Translations under genes and position numbers: made by a program | Source: Euleptes europaea | Lineage: Eukaryota; Chordata; Lepidosauria; Squamata; Sphaerodactylidae | Assembly: GCF_029931775.1 (NCBI RefSeq) | Contig: NC_079312.1 | Span: 119,286,872-119,350,871, forward strand | DNA length: 64,000 nucleotides | Direction: 5' to 3' | The notes under the pieces: model-generated | Told to the model about the DNA's origin: nothing | What the model saw: the letters and a program-made list of their open reading frames with translations, nothing else | Databases searched by the model: none | In this document: positions 11,145-22,503 of the stretch, piece by piece | Position numbering within the stretch: the first letter of the stretch is position 1 | How the letters are laid out: each line of letters opens with the position of its first letter

Positions 11145-11310
11145 GTTTGGTGTAGAGATTAAAGTGTAAGATTAGGATCTGGGAGACTCAGATTCCAACC
11201 CCTATTCTGCCATGGAAACTTGGGCCAGTTACCTGATGTTGTTGTGAGAAATGTTGGGTCCCCATTGGGGAGCAAGGCAGGGTATAAATAAAATAAGTTT
11301 ATCAACATTT
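11145..11310 (+). repeat. tRNA-derived SINE (diverged, internally shortened)
   Basis: GAGCTAGTTTGGTGTAGAGA at the head, TCTGGGAGACTCAGATTCC as the box-B region and TGGGTCCCCATTGGGGAGCA, then GGGTATAAATAAAATAA at the tail. This is a different lizard SINE family from Sauria. Reverse copies occur at 27190-27415 and 37580-37790. Confidence 0.6.
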
Positions 11311-11768
11311 ATCTGAAACAAAGAACTCTAAGCAATCCTATTAACGCTTTAGCATAGAATACTATGCTTTAATAATCAGGAATGGGCAGGGTTATGCTGT
11401 GTAAATCTCTTGGGCACATGTGACAATGCAACTGGATATTGCCAACACCAACCTCTACCCAGTGCTTTACTCTGGATGCAACCCTTTAGGCCAGCTTCTC
11501 CAACCTATGCAAAAATGGCAGAAACCTATTTACCAGGTTCATGGTCCTGCTGGGGAGAAGCTGTGGCTCAGTGATAGAGCATCTGTTTTGCATGGCAGCT
11601 TCATGTGTGTTCATGCTCTGATTTCCTGCTGCTTAGTCATGAAAGGTGCGGGGGGTGGGGGATCAAGCTGAATTTCCCCACTGCTTTGGAAGCAGGAGCA
11701 AGAACTATTTCCTTTCATGATCCTACCATTCTCTTTCCCATTCTAGCAGTGCTCAAGAAGCTCTAGTT

Positions 11769-12104
11769 CAGGTTGAGTATCCCTTTTCCAGACAACTGAT
11801 ATCTGGACTGATCCAAAACCCGGACCTTTTGAGCTGCATTACTCACAAGCCCTCAGCAGTGCCATTGATGGTTCAATGTACACAAAAGTATTAAGAACAT
11901 TGTTTAAAATTACATCCAGGCTATGTGTATAAAGTATATAAAGTTTTATAACATATATAAAGCATAAATGAATTTTGTGTTTAGATGTGGGTGCCATCCC
12001 CAAGATATCTCACTATGTATATGCAAAAATTCCAACATACAGAAAGGTCCAAAATACGGACCATTTCTGGTCCTAAGCCATCCAGATAAGGGATACTCAA
12101 CCTG
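11769..12104. mobile_element. Tigger/pogo-like DNA transposon remnant
   Basis: Near-perfect terminal inverted repeats, CAGGTTGAGTATCCC at the left and GGGATACTCAACCTG at the right, enclose 336 bp containing CCCCAAGATATCTCACTATG. The TIR and that inner phrase resemble mammalian Tigger-family (Tc1/mariner superfamily) non-autonomous elements as I remember them. TA follows the right end; the left flank is TT, so the target duplication is degraded or the boundary is off by a base. Confidence 0.75.
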
Positions 12105-13480
12105 TACTGTCAAAGACAAACGTCAGATTTTTGCGCTGAAGATGGGGAGGGGGCAGGTTGGAATCCCAGCGTTTCCAATATTATATTATTCAGAAGGCAG
12201 CTTCCAGATTTCCAGTGCAGTGCAAATAATTCCCTGAGTTCTCCAAGGATTAAGGCAGAAAGAGAAATGAATCCTGAAAGCAAAGGGTGCCATCCTGGAG
12301 CATTAAAAAAAGCAGAGATCAGCTTTTCTTAAACCTCAGTGAATTCCAGGGCCCCTTTAAGTTAGTTATTTCCACCCAGTGGGGAGATTAGTAAATGAAG
12401 CTACTTAGCCCACTGTGATTCTCCCAGCGTAAGTGTAACATGGGGCAGCTGTGATTCTCCCAGCGTAGGGGTAACATGGGGCAGCTAATTTTTTAAAAAA
12501 TTGCACTCTAGAACAATAGTCTGACATACAAAAGAATCCTTTAAGATACAGTGTAGCTCCCCAAAGCAGGTGGCTATCAATGACCCCACTTTCTAAAAAA
12601 AGAAGTGCAGATTAAGATTTCCATGTGACTAGAGTGATTGGATTCCAAGTGGTAGAGCTAGCAGGCACTGTGTATGCCACAGAATAAAAAAATCCTGTTT
12701 GAAAGTCAGAGAAAACAATTTCAGAGCCTCTGTTGGACTGCATTTGCTCTCTGTGGGTCGGTATAGAGCCTGCACATGCCTAGCCAAAATGCAAAGTAGT
12801 GTTGTGACTGCATATTTTTGTTTTGTCCCCTAAGTAACAGTGACTGGCAGCATCCTGACTGTAAATCTTTACAAGGCACGCCGATATTTTTTCCCCCAGG
12901 TGACTTACGGGCTCTGGATTTTCAAGCACATTCTGTTCCTTTCAACTTCTCCTCTGCAGGGTTTCTATTTTTCTGCCGTTCAAAATAACATGTTTGAAAG
13001 GGCTTATAGAGATGTGCTAATTACACTTAACACATAAAGCGAAATTAACAGACTACAGCATGCACTGATGTAAGCATTTCAAGGTGGCTGTGCTGTGCAT
13101 GCACAACAGGGACTCTGGTTGGAAGAAAAAGTGGGAAACATTCCTCTTCCTTCCTTCTCCTGCTGCCTGCCTGCTGCTCCTTAACATCCCTGGAGACTTG
13201 AGATATGGAAAGGTGTTTAAGAACGTAATGGCAGCTGTGCTGGATCAGACCATTAGTCCATCTGGTATTGTACTCTCTTTAATACAGTGGTGATTCAGAT
13301 GCTCCTGGTAGCCTTGGGCAGAGGGCATGGAGGCCAAAATCTTCCCCATTGTTGCCCTACCTCCAGCAACCCCAAGATCTTTTCCCACCAGTTTAGTCGC
13401 CACCCACCCACATATATGTAAGTTAGCATTTTTACACCTGACACTTATTCACAGAGAATCTCATATGCCATGTTGCCTCC
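12105..13480. other. Intergenic, mostly unassigned
   Basis: Contains a 36-bp unit repeated twice in tandem (GTGATTCTCCCAGCGTA at 12415 and again at 12451) and a short match to the dispersed ATGGCAGCTGTGCTGGATCA repeat near 13228. Nothing else was recognised and no exon was seen. Confidence 0.4.
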
Positions 13481-13489
13481 TACTCACCC

Positions 13490-13860
13490 AGTTCAGAGAA
13501 ATCTTTCAGGAAAGAGATCTTGGGGTCAGGGGATTCATTTTCACAACCTGCCTTAATTTTCACCATCCTGAACAATCTGGTGCTACCTGAAAATCTGGCA
13601 ATGATGTTGCTCACCCCTGATTCCAGATAATGTATGACCAAAATAAATAGCACTAATGCCAATGATGGCCCCCCTAGAAACCCTCTGGAAACCCCCATGC
13701 TTGCTTCCCTCCATTATGGGAACTGTCCATTTATCCTTCATTTCTTCTCCCTTAAAAATGAATTTTAAGCCTCTTATCCTATGACTGCTAAGTTTGCTCA
13801 GGAGCTTCTGGTGAAAGAAGCTGTCAGAGGCTTTTTGGAAGTGAAAATACATTGGGGATT
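13490..13860 (-). mobile_element. LINE reverse-transcriptase fragment (CR1/L3-like)
   Basis: The minus frame reads FQKASDSFFHQKLLSKL...SHRIRG, a decayed form of the CR1-clade palm motif F-x-K-A-F-D-x-V-P-H-x-x-L-L-x-K-L. It is about 120 codons long, old and without an open frame beyond this. Confidence 0.6.
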
Positions 13861-14159
13861 GTGGAGAAATGCATTTTTGTTTGGAGGTTGGAACTGAGCA
13901 AAATGTTTACTTTGAGTTTTCATAGAGAACAGGCAGGAGGGAGGAATCAATGCAATTGCTCAACTACCATTTACAAATGCTACTAGGTCTAGCAAGAGAC
14001 AATGGGATGGTTCAACTCCCCCCACCTCCAGCTAGACAGGTGATATCTAGGCAGGGAACAGAGAAGTGGAGGACTCAAGTGTCTAGAAGAACTTCAGGAA
14101 GAATCTCCTGGAGACTTCAGGAAAAGCTTCCTTGACCTGGCCTGAGATGGCCGGGGGGG

Positions 14160-14280
14160 GGGGAGATCAGTTCCCCTGGAGAAAATGGCTGCTTTGGCAA
14201 TTGGACACTATAGCATTGAAGTCCCTCCCCTCCCCAAGCCCCCATCCTCCACAGGTCGCCCTGGCAACTGCGGCCCGCCT
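14160..14280. mobile_element. Partial hAT-type MITE copy
   Basis: GAGATCAGTTCCCCTGGAGA, then AAATGGCTGCTTTGGCAATT and a trailing GTCGCCCTGGCAACTGCGG correspond to the middle and right end of the family at 10639-10846. The left TIR is missing. Confidence 0.55.
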
Positions 14281-14409
14281 GCGCCACTTCTCCCGTCGAC
14301 TGACCGACCCACCCCGCGCGTGCCTGCGTGCCCGCACGTGGAAAGAGCCGCACTCAAGGGCTCAAAGAGCCATATGCGGCTCGGGAGCCGCACTTTTGCG
14401 ACCCATGTT

Positions 14410-14537
14410 GTAGGTTATCCGGGCTGTGCAACCGTGGTCTTGGAATTTTCTTTCCTGCCTGCCACAGTTGCTGGCGAAACGTCAGGAAAGAAAATTCCAA
14501 GACCACGGTTACACAGCCCGGATAACCTACAAGAACC
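14410..14537. repeat. Near-perfect palindrome (foldback repeat)
   Basis: The left arm GTAGGTTATCCGGGCTGTGC, then AACCGTGGTCTTGGAATTTT and CTTTCC, is repeated in reverse complement up to CCCGGATAACCTAC about 60 bp later, around a centre with GCCACAGTTGCTGGCGAAAC. A half-copy occurs at 48318-48396 inside the MULE relic, so it is a mobile or at least dispersed family. Confidence 0.7.
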
Positions 14538-15050
14538 ATTGTACCAGCTGTTGCAGGTATCATCTGGCACAAACCATATACCCTGATGGAAATAATAAAT
14601 CTGAGCCAATCTCAGTTTGCAGGAGGCATTTTTAGAAAATGAGCACTGGGGGGCAGCAGAACTCTATTCTTCCTCACTTAACAAACAGTAATTCAGCATA
14701 AAAATCCTCATTGAATTCAGAGGATTAACAAACAACCAGAGAACAGCGATAGTCCTGCATAGGAAATTTATGCCTTCTTTTTCCTTCCTTCACTGCTTCA
14801 AAAACTGGCCAGAGTGGATGTGGCACCATGTGCTAAACCTTTCTCTGTTCCTTTCAAAATGCTTGAAATTTGTATAATCAGAAACCCAGTTGAATGTAGA
14901 GATATGGGACTGTATGTAACCTCGAACTGATCAAAACACTAGCCAGATTAATAATGCAGCCACTGCACCATCCTGTTCCAACAGGGGTATGGCCTGTAGA
15001 CATTCTCTGGGACAACAATGGCAAACTTCTGCATTTTTAGAGATTACTAC

Positions 15051-15372
15051 ACCAGCATGGAGTAGTGGTTAAGAGTGGTGGTTTGGAGCAATGGACTCTG
15101 AACTGGAGAACCGGGTTTGACTCCCCACTCCTCCATGAGTGGTGGACGCTAATCTGGTGAACTACATTAGTTTCCCCACTCTTACACATGAAGCCAGCTG
15201 GGTGACCTTGGGCTAGTCACAGCTCTCTTTGAACGCTCTCAGTCCCACCTACCTCACAGGGTGTCTGTTGGGGGGAGGGAAAGGGAAGATGATTGTAAGC
15301 CGGTTTGAGTCTCCCTTAAGTGGTAGGGAAAGTCGGCATATAAAAACCAACTCTTCTTTTTCTTCTTCTTCA
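15051..15372 (+). repeat. Sauria SINE
   Basis: Full-length-like copy from CCAGCATGGAGTAGTGGTTA to AAAAACCAACTCTTC plus a T/C-rich tail. Confidence 0.9.
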
Positions 15373-15525
15373 CTATAGGCATACAGAAAAAGAAAATGGG
15401 ATTTGGTTATGTAATTTAAAAAACCCTGTAATTTTGGCTCTTTAATATCAGAATTGAAGTGTCTACTAATCCAACACTCGTTGGTGTTGGTTTCAGTGGG
15501 AAATATATTTCTATGTTTAACTTCC

Positions 15526-16065
15526 CCACCCCATTCAATTGGTTCACAAGGGCTGTAACCCTCACTCAAGAGAATGCCTCCTCTTGTGTCTTACCTTATT
15601 GTCTTGTATTCTTTCAATGTTTCCCCACAGCCAGCTGATTTCTATTACTGTAGCATGGCTGGGAGAAAATATACCTCAAATAGCAGAGCATGGTAAAGTA
15701 AGATAGTGGAGGCAAGGATAGCTGCCCTTATCCATATGTTCTGATTTTGTTTTAAAAGCATTGACATTTTGTTTTAAAAGCATTGAACTACAAGGGGGGG
15801 ACAAAAGAAATTCTCCCATCACCCACCCCATTCAATTGGTTCACAAGGGCTATAACCCTCACTCAAGAGAATGCCTCCTCTTGTGACTTACCTTATTGTC
15901 CTGTATTCTTTCAGCGTTCGCCACAGCCAGCTGATTTCTATTACTGTAGCATGGCTGGGAGAAAATATACCTCAAATAGCAGAGCATGGTAAAGTAAGAT
16001 AGTGGAGGCAAGGACAGCTGCCCTTATCCATATGTTCTGATTTTGTTTTAAAAGCATTGACATTG
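15526..16065. repeat. Recent tandem duplication, period about 297 bp
   Basis: The segment starting CCACCCCATTCAATTGGTTC at 15526 and running to TTAAAAGCATTGACAT is repeated from about 15823 to 16065. Only a handful of base differences separate about 240 bp of matched sequence. A short spacer with a G run sits between the copies. No coding content was recognised. Confidence 0.85.
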
Positions 16066-16069
16066 TCAT

Positions 16070-17150
16070 TTACAAATGAATAGACATATTTGTGCATATT
16101 GGTATTTACACATTTTTAAATGCTTTCAAAAACAACAAAGATAACTCTGGTCCCGAAATGGAGGTTTTTTTTTCTCACCCAGAGGTGATCTGGTCCTTTG
16201 CTGTCACTAATCTCTTGTGCTTCCTAAGTGTGGGTGTACACTTGCTTTTTATTATTGTGGGGAAAGCCCTACATATCTACATCCCTTCCTCCAATCTGTA
16301 GATCAGGTGGACTGCCTATTGTAATTGTCACGTGCCTATGGAGTAGAGTCAAAGCCTCTACTTTTCTCCTCCAATCTTCTCTTCCTACCAGCATGTACAA
16401 GCAACCCGCCCCGCCCCGCCTAACAGGGGCTTTGCAATCATCCGTGGGAACCCACCCATAGTCCCTGAAGCTTTTCTAAGCTGATAAAAATGGCTTTAAT
16501 GAGTGAAAAAAGCTTGGCCTCAGTTCAGTTATTCAGACCTTGGTGAATACAATACAACTTCCTGATAAACTCCAACTCTGCAGTTTCATGCTGGGATCGC
16601 ACTTTGAAGCTCCTTCATTGCAGAATGCCATAGTGACTTTCTAGTCAGCAACAGGGTATCCTGGGAGGGCAAAATGTTCTCTCACTCATATCTGAATGTT
16701 GTCATTTATGATGCCATATTTATGTCCATTTATTCTTTTGTCCATTTTTTCTTTTTTCCTCTTTCTCCTATATAGACAGCAGAAGAATGTTGCTGACTGA
16801 TTGCACACATCCTGTTGGAGGATGAGCAGGTAAATGAGACCCTGGTGGTCTGGCTGGTAACAACACTAGTCTGTCATAGGTACTGCCTGACTAGAAAGAG
16901 GGACAGAGTTGTAATTTGAAGTATTCCATGCCAAATCAACAAAGGCAAGTGTGTGTGTATCACAGTCATGGATTGTGCTGAAATTTTGTGGAGTCATTAT
17001 ACATGTTTACCATGTATATACCGCCAAAGCTTTTTAAAAATATATATATATTGCAGGGAGCAGGGCCATACCCTTCTGAAAAAATTCAAGATCATATTTC
17101 CTAGAAGAAGAGTTGGTTTTTATAACCTGAACAATATTCAGGTTATATAC
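16070..17150. other. Intergenic, no gene recognised
   Basis: Mostly AT-rich unique-looking sequence with short (CCCGC)n at about 16408. A pyrimidine tract ending TATATAG at 16776-16782, followed by 54 nt and GTAAAT, looks like a splice-bounded exon, but stop codons occur in every frame. Confidence 0.35.
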
Positions 17151-17154
17151 AATA

Positions 17155-17372
17155 TTTTTATAACCAGAACAATATTTTCTTGCAGGGGCTCCAGAACCAT
17201 ATTTTAGAAATCAAAACGGGGAGAGAGTGCGCATATATTAACCCTCCCCCGGCCAAAATGCCTCCGGAAAGGCCCAAAATGGCCCGGAACGGGCATTAAA
17301 CAAATCATACCACAGCAAAAAACAGTGGCATGCCTTGCAGGGGCTTACAGTGGCATGCCTTACAGACACTTC
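17155..17372 (-). repeat. Inverted monomer(s) of the 22.5-kb tandem repeat
   Basis: GGGGCTCCAGAACCATATTT, GGCCAAAATGCCTCCGG and CATACCACAGCAAAAAACAG are the reverse complement of the repeat unit arrayed at 22504-23432. A further piece, CTTCAGAACTATATTTTGGA, lies at 18133-18160 on the other side of a GC-rich block. Confidence 0.8.
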
Positions 17373-17389
17373 ATGTGATGATGTGGGAC

Positions 17390-20310
17390 CGTGTCCCTGG
17401 ACTCCACCCCGGCCGCGGCACTCACTGTCCCCTCGGGAGGAGTTTCCTCGGCCTCAGACCACTCAGCAGGCGAGTCTGAGCTGTCCTCACCTGCCGTGTC
17501 AGCCAGCGTGTCAGCCTGCAGAGCTTGCTCCAGCCACTGCCGCCCACTTGTCTCTGGCCCTCCTCCTCATCGGCCTCCACTCTCCCTTTATTCCCTCGCC
17601 CCTACCCTCTCCCACCTTATAAGGAGGCAGCCTACTTCTGGCTCCGCCCCGCCTGTTCCCTGGTGGAAGAGTGGGCCGGGGCGCACGGAGGTTGCTCCTC
17701 CGCGCTCGCCCTGCACCGGGCGGCCCCAGCTGAACCTGGCCCATGGCTGCCTGCCCGTCGCGGTCCTGTTTGCCTCTCCCCTGAGGCAGGGGACGCCGTT
17801 CGCCGGGATTTCCAGCGGCGTTGCGGTCCCCGGACCCCGCACCACCGTGTCCCGCCCCATACCTGAGTCTCCGCCCCTCCGCCTATGCGGCCGACCGGGC
17901 TGAGGCGCCCTGCCTGCCTGCGGCCTCCGTTCCGGCGCCTGCCCCTGAGGCGGCCACTCCCCCACTCTGCGCGGCCCTCCTGGCCCCAAGACCCCGACCC
18001 AGTCCCGTGTCCTGCCGGGACCCGTCACATCGCACCTCGCCCTCCACTGGACTGGAGGTGAGTGTGGTCCTGGGAGGTCCGTCGGGGGGAGGGGGCTCCT
18101 GGCAGAGTCCTGGGGCAGGCTGGGAGGCGACCCAGGACACTTCAGAACTATATTTTGGAAACCAAAAGGACGGCGGATCCTCCATGTGAATGTCCACGAA
18201 GGTGTCTGGGAGTTTCCAGTGCAGCGACGCTGGCCCTTGCTTTCGTGACCTCTTTTCTGGCTCTGTGGCCAATGTGGGAGCTGTCCAGCCACTGAATCTC
18301 TGCCTCACATGGAGATGGCAGCAGAAGCGCCCCTTCAATGGGCTCCCACATCCCTCCCCGGGGTCTGGGATTGCCATGGCAGCCCCCAATCCATCCGCCG
18401 CTCCCTCGCCACCAAGACAAGAGTCAGGAGGCGTTGCCTTCAGCGACAGCAGTTTTATTGGGAGGCAACGGGCCTTGGGGAGTGGGAGCACAGACAGGAG
18501 GGGGAGCAGGTAGATGGTGGGGAATGAGGTGCCCTTCCCATGGATCCATGCCTACCCACCCTACATTTGCATCACCAGTGGCAGTGAGGTATCAGTCCTC
18601 GGTGCTGGCAAGTACAACTGCCATGCAGCCACCCATCTGAACACATCGTGCCTTCCCTGATGTCCAGCGTATCCTCCGTCATCCCCACATAGTCCTCCTG
18701 CCACCCCCCTGTGCCTATACAGGTGGGAGCCCTCAATGGATGCATTGCAGCACCCCCTGGGCCACCACCTGGAAGCCACCTCATGCACTGGCTGCTCCCA
18801 GCGCTGGAGGCCACAGATTGGCAAAGGGGGCAATGGCCACTCACGGCAAGAGGGCGGCTGCAAGCTTTGCCTTTGAACCAAGGGAAAGGTGGTCCCCAAA
18901 AGGGGGGTAGATCTGCCAGCGTCCAAACTTGGAGGTGCCACACATAAGCCAACGCACTTCTGCTTGGCGGGGCAGGGGCTGACAGATAGTTCCATCGGCC
19001 CCATTTTTTACTTGGGTCTGCCTTCGAGACTCCAATGGGGCAAAACACAGAAACTGAATGTCAGTCCTTTGCTGGTTTGTCAGGCCTTTGCTGGTTGCTT
19101 GACATGAGTAGGCCAGCCTCTGGCTCCGTGTCAAGACCTTGGTTCTCATGCCTGTAAACTCTGTGTACAATTTCATCCATCCTGTTTTCCACAGCTGTGT
19201 AATATTTAGTCTACGCTTCCTGGGAAGACCTTATCTCGGGTTTGCCTCGCTTTGTTTTACTTTCACAGGCTAGAGTGCTTTTAAACATGTAACCTGCCAA
19301 TGTGGCGCCATTAGCAGCCTTCTTCTGTTTGATGACAGTCAGTCCTTTTACTCTACGTTTTTGCTCCTAATAAAGTATTACTGCTTCAGGACTACCTGCC
19401 TGGACGAGTTTGCTTATGGGATGCTAGGGGTAGACGCCTGATCCTGACACTTCACATCTGTACAGATGGCTGTTCCCGTGAGTGTGCAGGCCCCGGCCAT
19501 CCCTGTGGCTGTGCCGTGGGACGTCCAAGCTCGGAAGGCAGCAAGACCCATGGAGCCTGATTGAGCAGTGAGGTAGCCACCTGTGTGGAGACACCTGGCT
19601 TGAGATGTCATGGTGGCCCGACTGCTGGGGTTTTTCGGGGTGCAGGGAGCAGGGGAGCAGTGCGGGCCACCACCACCCTGATGGATGCCGCTTGCCTGGG
19701 AGGTTGTGGCCACGAGCATCCCTGCACCAAAGGACACCTCCAGCTCCATACAAATGTCCACAAGGATGGCTGGGAGCTGCCAGCACTGCAATGCCAACCC
19801 ATGCCCTCTGCAGCTTCTTTAGGGCTTGCCCAGGCGCTGAACCTCAGCCTCCCCAGAGAGCCCTTAGCAGGCGCTGTCCAATGTGCAGAGACACCGCTAG
19901 AGGACCCCCGTTCATGGCTGCAGCCAGCATTAAGTGCGGTTCTGCATGGACAGAGTGCTGTGGTGGCCCCCAGCCCTCCCACCACTCCCCTGCCAGGCTG
20001 CCAACAAGGCACCACCAAGAAGATGCGGTCAGACAGGAAAGCTTGTGGATTGGGAGGCCAAGACAGTGGAAGAAGCCACAGGGCTGCGTGGTGGTTTGAT
20101 AAGGGCTGTCAGCCACCATGACTTCAGGGCCAACATCCCGCTTCTCCCGGCGATGCAAAACACCGACCCATGGACCCTCGGCCACTCCGCTCCCCATGAG
20201 GAGTCCGCTGCCCCCCTTATGCCAATAGGTCGCATGACCACGCGGGGATGGGCTGCGGTGGGGAGTAAGTGGCCATGGGCTCTCAGTGGAAGCACTTTTG
20301 GCTCCAAAGC
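17390..20310. other. Unassigned GC-rich block (about 2.9 kb)
   Basis: CpG-rich sequence (17390-18120) followed by moderately GC-rich sequence with two diverged copies of a common segment: AATGTCCACGAAGGTGTCTG at about 18188 and AATGTCCACAAGGATGGCTG at about 19754, each with about 250 bp of alignable context. A CTTATAAGG TATA-like word sits at about 17618, and CCAATAAAACTGC reads on the minus strand at about 18451-18463, which would be a polyadenylation motif for a minus transcript. Many overlapping open frames exist in every frame, as expected from GC content; none shows a domain I know. It is probably a composite of repetitive elements rather than a host gene. Confidence 0.4.
19059..19450 (+). 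mobile_element. Possible solo LTR (fossil)
   Basis: Bounded by TGTCAG at 19059 (or a second TGTCAG at about 19079) and CTGACA at about 19450, with an AATAAAGTATT polyadenylation motif at about 19369. The inverted TGTCAG/CTGACA ends suggest an LTR. No clear flanking duplication and no internal genes were seen, so the family and age are unassigned. Confidence 0.35.
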
Positions 20311-20689
20311 TCAGGAATGCACAGTTTGTGTGTTAAATTGTATGTTCATACTTCTTTCTATTAATATACCACATATGTGGACTTTTTGGTAGCATGCAAA
20401 TGTATTTGAAAGGCAAAGGATTACTCAGGTAACTATTCTTTAAACATGCTGTGCATGTGATTCTGCTGTCTGGAAGTTCACCTAATGCAGCTGATAAAGT
20501 GGCCTGGAACAAGGGTTACCAACAGATCTGGAGAAAAAATGTCTTGTCCCTTTAATAAAGGAATAAGCATGAAAAGCTTAATGGCATGGAGTTAAATTAC
20601 ATCCCCAGCAGATATGTTTCTACAATTTTTAGGAATACCCCTGTTTGCAGAAAAATCTGAAAAGTGGGATTTAAAATGGGGGTTGTGCA

Positions 20690-20876
20690 TGTGAGTGTAA
20701 AGTGCTGTCAAGTCACAGCCAACTTATGCGGATCCTAGTTAGGAGCTCAAAGCAAGTGAGAAGCAGAGGTGGTTTGCCATTGCCTTCCTCTGCAAAGTCT
20801 TTCTTGGTGGTTTGTCATCCAAGTACCAACCCTCCTTAGCTTCTGAAATTTGATGACATCCAATGTCATCTTCCCT
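20690..20876 (-). repeat. SINE with a 5S-rRNA-like head
   Basis: The reverse strand reads TTTCAGAAGCTAAGGAGGGT...TACTTGGATGACAAACC, which resembles the internal promoter part of 5S rRNA. It is followed by the AGGCAATGGCAAACCACCTC body and a tail GTGACTTGACAGCACTTTAC shared with lizard LINEs. It is too diverged and chimeric to be a 5S gene. Confidence 0.6.
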
Positions 20877-21464
20877 CCCCAAAATGGGGGTTACAATCCA
20901 TCCAAATTAGCCATCAACATTTCCACTTGCTCAAAAATCACATGAAAATGGTCTGAAATGTTGGGTTGCCTAGTACCTGAAGATCCCCTTGCAAAGGTAG
21001 GGATGACCTAAGAGAGGGCTATGGAAAGGACGGTTGGGCAGATTACAGGAGGGGAGAACAATACAGGATTGGGTGGGAGTGGCAGGCAACAGGGTCTTCT
21101 GTGGTGGGTCAGGGCTGAAAGGGCCTCTGGGCAAGCTTTCAATGCCAAGCACCCCCCACCCCTGCAACTGTCCAGTGGTAGCTTGGGGCTTAAGGCATGG
21201 CCTCAACCTAATGAGGGTCAACTGGCTGGAGGCTACACAGTGCAGAGCCAGGGGTTCTGTGGAAGGGGCGAATGGGTATTTCCCCTCCCCAAGAGTTTTT
21301 GCAGGTCCCCTACTTGCACATCAGTCAATTTGTTAAAGTTTCACAAGACCAAGTGCAGTATTTAACCAGCTAACAATAAAAAAAGAGATGCCATATTAAC
21401 GTATATAAACAATTGAACAACTGAAACTACTTTAAGCATTGCTGTCCACAGCCAGTCATGAATA

Positions 21465-21678
21465 CATGAACACATGAAGCTGCCTTATACTGAATCAGAC
21501 CCTTGGTCCATCAAGTCAGTATTGTCTACTCAGACCGGCAATGGCTCTCCAGGGTCTCAGGCAGAGGTCTTTCACATCACCTACTTACCTTGTCCCTTTA
21601 ACTGGAGATGCCGGGGATTGAACCTGGGACCTTCTGCATGCCAAGCAGATGCTCTACCACTGAGCTATGGCCCTTCCT
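21465..21678 (-). repeat. tRNA-derived SINE (reverse)
   Basis: Read on the minus strand it opens GGGCCATAGCTCAGTGGTAG and contains GGTCCCAGGTTCAATCCCCG, the A and B boxes of a Pol III promoter. It ends in ATGAAGCTGCCTTATACTGA-type sequence. A second copy is at 38226-38400 and a scrap at about 11076-11105. Confidence 0.8.
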
Positions 21679-22503
21679 CTACTCAGACTGGCAGTAGTTG
21701 TCCCAGGTTTTCTAACACAGATATTCTTTAATCCGGCTTGCAGCAATTTTTTTTGAACTGGACATGCCAAAGGTTGAACCTTCTGAGTATCTTGAACCGA
21801 GGGATTGTAGCCCTTTCTGTACGGCCACCTAGAATATACTTTCTTAATTCAGGCAGTGGGTGAGAATGAACGTGAGTGCAATAACAAAGGGAAGGTGGGG
21901 AGGATGTGCTTTGTGTACAGTGGATGGAAGTGAATAAAAACTGTAATGTAACTGCTGTCTTTTGAGTTGGTTAGAAATCTGCATGAAGCTTTGGTATTTG
22001 AAGAGGGATTTGACAAAAGGGACAGCAGGTGCCCAGAGAGATGCATTTGTGGATCTCCTGGGATTTCCCCTGCTTGTCTCTAATTTTTCCCAAATCTGCT
22101 TGGCCGCAAATTTGTGAAAAAGATCTCAGCAAACCCTGGATGGCTGTAATGTGAGTAGAATTTTGCTAGGCCAACCCACACAACAGCCATCTTACCTTCC
22201 CCTGTCTCCGGAAGCAGTAGTTCACTCCCTCTGGCACCATGACTCTTCTTATCAGCACATGGACATCATTATACAATCTTATGTTATAACAATGTATCTA
22301 GCTGATTCTCTGAATTTCCAGCTTTCATTTTTAATAAGTAAGTCTCTAGCCTGTTTCATTGCAGAGATGTAAGTGGAAAACATATTTGCAACAAAAGTAG
22401 CTAGACACTTAAAAAAAGACATCTGGGAATTTGGAGAATCAGAGAGACACACTGTCATATCATAATGATATATTCAACTGCTTTTTTAAAAATGAAAGAT
22501 GAA

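Larger units (their letters stand above)
20310..22500. other. Intergenic with SINE fragments
   Basis: Apart from the two SINE copies listed separately (20690 and 21465), I recognise nothing in this stretch. It is AT-rich with short unconserved open frames. Confidence 0.4.

Noticed and set aside
16783-16836. Splice-bounded exon-like segment (pyrimidine tract, TATATAG, then GTAAAT)
   Set aside because: All three forward frames contain stops and there is no neighbouring exon. It could be part of a non-coding transcript but nothing supports that here.
17391-20121. Open frames of 120-235 codons in the GC-rich intergenic block
   Set aside because: Multiple overlapping frames on both strands, proline/serine-rich, no domain and no splice structure. 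Treated as composition effects within an unassigned repeat block.
20690-20876. 5S rRNA-like sequence
   Set aside because: Only the internal-promoter-like part is present, it is diverged, and it is fused to a SINE body and LINE-like tail. It is a 5S-like SINE, not a 5S gene.
21600-21678. tRNA gene-like A and B boxes on the minus strand
   Set aside because: Box sequences are present but there is no complete cloverleaf, and the sequence continues into a dispersed SINE body repeated at 38226-38400.
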